Of a stretch of DNA of 5,128 bases, positions 5,050 to 5,128 are shown piece by piece; the stretch's first letter is position 1, and each line of letters starts with the position of its first letter. The stretch is from NCBI GenBank assembly GCA_946538875.1, contig CAMNHD010000142.1:1-5128 (forward strand), in the 5' to 3' direction. The translations under genes and the position numbers were made by a program. The notes beneath the pieces are model-generated. The model searched no databases, had not been told where the DNA came from, and saw only the letters and a program-made list of their open reading frames with translations. The DNA comes from an uncultured Treponema sp. Lineage in GTDB: Bacteria > Spirochaetota > Spirochaetia > Treponematales > Treponemataceae.

Positions 5050-5128
5050 ATGGTAGCACTAGCGGAAACACTCGAAAAAGAACGTATTTCTCATGCAGTT
5101 GAAACTTCCTTAAACCATAAGGAAACTT
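5050..5128 (+). CDS. Unidentified gene, first 26 codons (runs off right edge)
   Basis: An ATG at 5050 opens a frame with no stop before the window ends. The peptide starts MVALAETLEKERISHAVETS and continues LNHKET. It is charged, probably helical, with no signal peptide. I cannot assign a family from this fragment. There is no Shine-Dalgarno before the ATG (the preceding bases are TTAAAAGC). Support comes from the open frame, the AT-rich promoter-like tract and the hairpin terminator at 4985-5005 upstream. A start further downstream, outside the window, is possible. Confidence 0.5.
   Translation, partial: MVALAETLEKERISHAVETSLNHKET

Overview
The window looks like a piece of a moderately GC-rich bacterial chromosome. 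I tentatively place it in a Treponema-like spirochaete. That rests on remembered resemblance of the PepF and pyruvate kinase protein sequences, not on a search. Three promoters have a good sigma70-type match in at least one element, two of them with near-consensus -35 and -10 boxes at 17 bp spacing, which argues against Bacteroidota. No phage, CRISPR, insertion-sequence, tRNA or rRNA signature is visible.

Layout from left to right. (1) The left edge holds the first 51 codons of a minus-strand pyruvate kinase gene, with its own ribosome binding site and a TATAAT -10 box. There are hints that the reading frame may be disturbed just before the edge. (2) Positions 156-550 have no conventional gene. 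They carry the pyk promoter, one copy of a GC-rich structured repeat, a strong plus-strand promoter (TTGACG-17-TAAAAT) overlapping a TGACGTCA palindrome, and a 32-codon ORF starting almost exactly at the predicted transcription start. (3) Positions 551-1186 encode an unrecognised exported protein with a signal peptide, in visibly more AT-rich DNA. (4) A hairpin flanked by A and T runs at 1215-1257 serves as a bidirectional terminator between this gene and the convergent pepF. (5) pepF (oligoendopeptidase F, an M3 metallopeptidase) and trpE (anthranilate synthase component I) lie in tandem on the minus strand. They are separated by 152 bp holding a probable trpE terminator and an odd pepF start region with no Shine-Dalgarno. 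(6) trpE has a near-consensus promoter and a very short leader. (7) The right intergenic region holds a second repeat copy, a short terminator-like hairpin and the first 26 codons of an unidentified plus-strand gene.

The genes do not form one pathway. Pyruvate kinase is glycolytic, PepF degrades peptides in the cytoplasm, and TrpE commits chorismate to tryptophan. Each seems to be its own transcription unit. trpE stands alone, without trpG or any other trp gene here. The best leads are the pair of diverged structured intergenic repeats, the start sites that lie at or next to predicted transcription starts without a Shine-Dalgarno (leaderless mRNA or uORF coupling), and the possible pyk frameshift. 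I see no convincing new multi-gene system.
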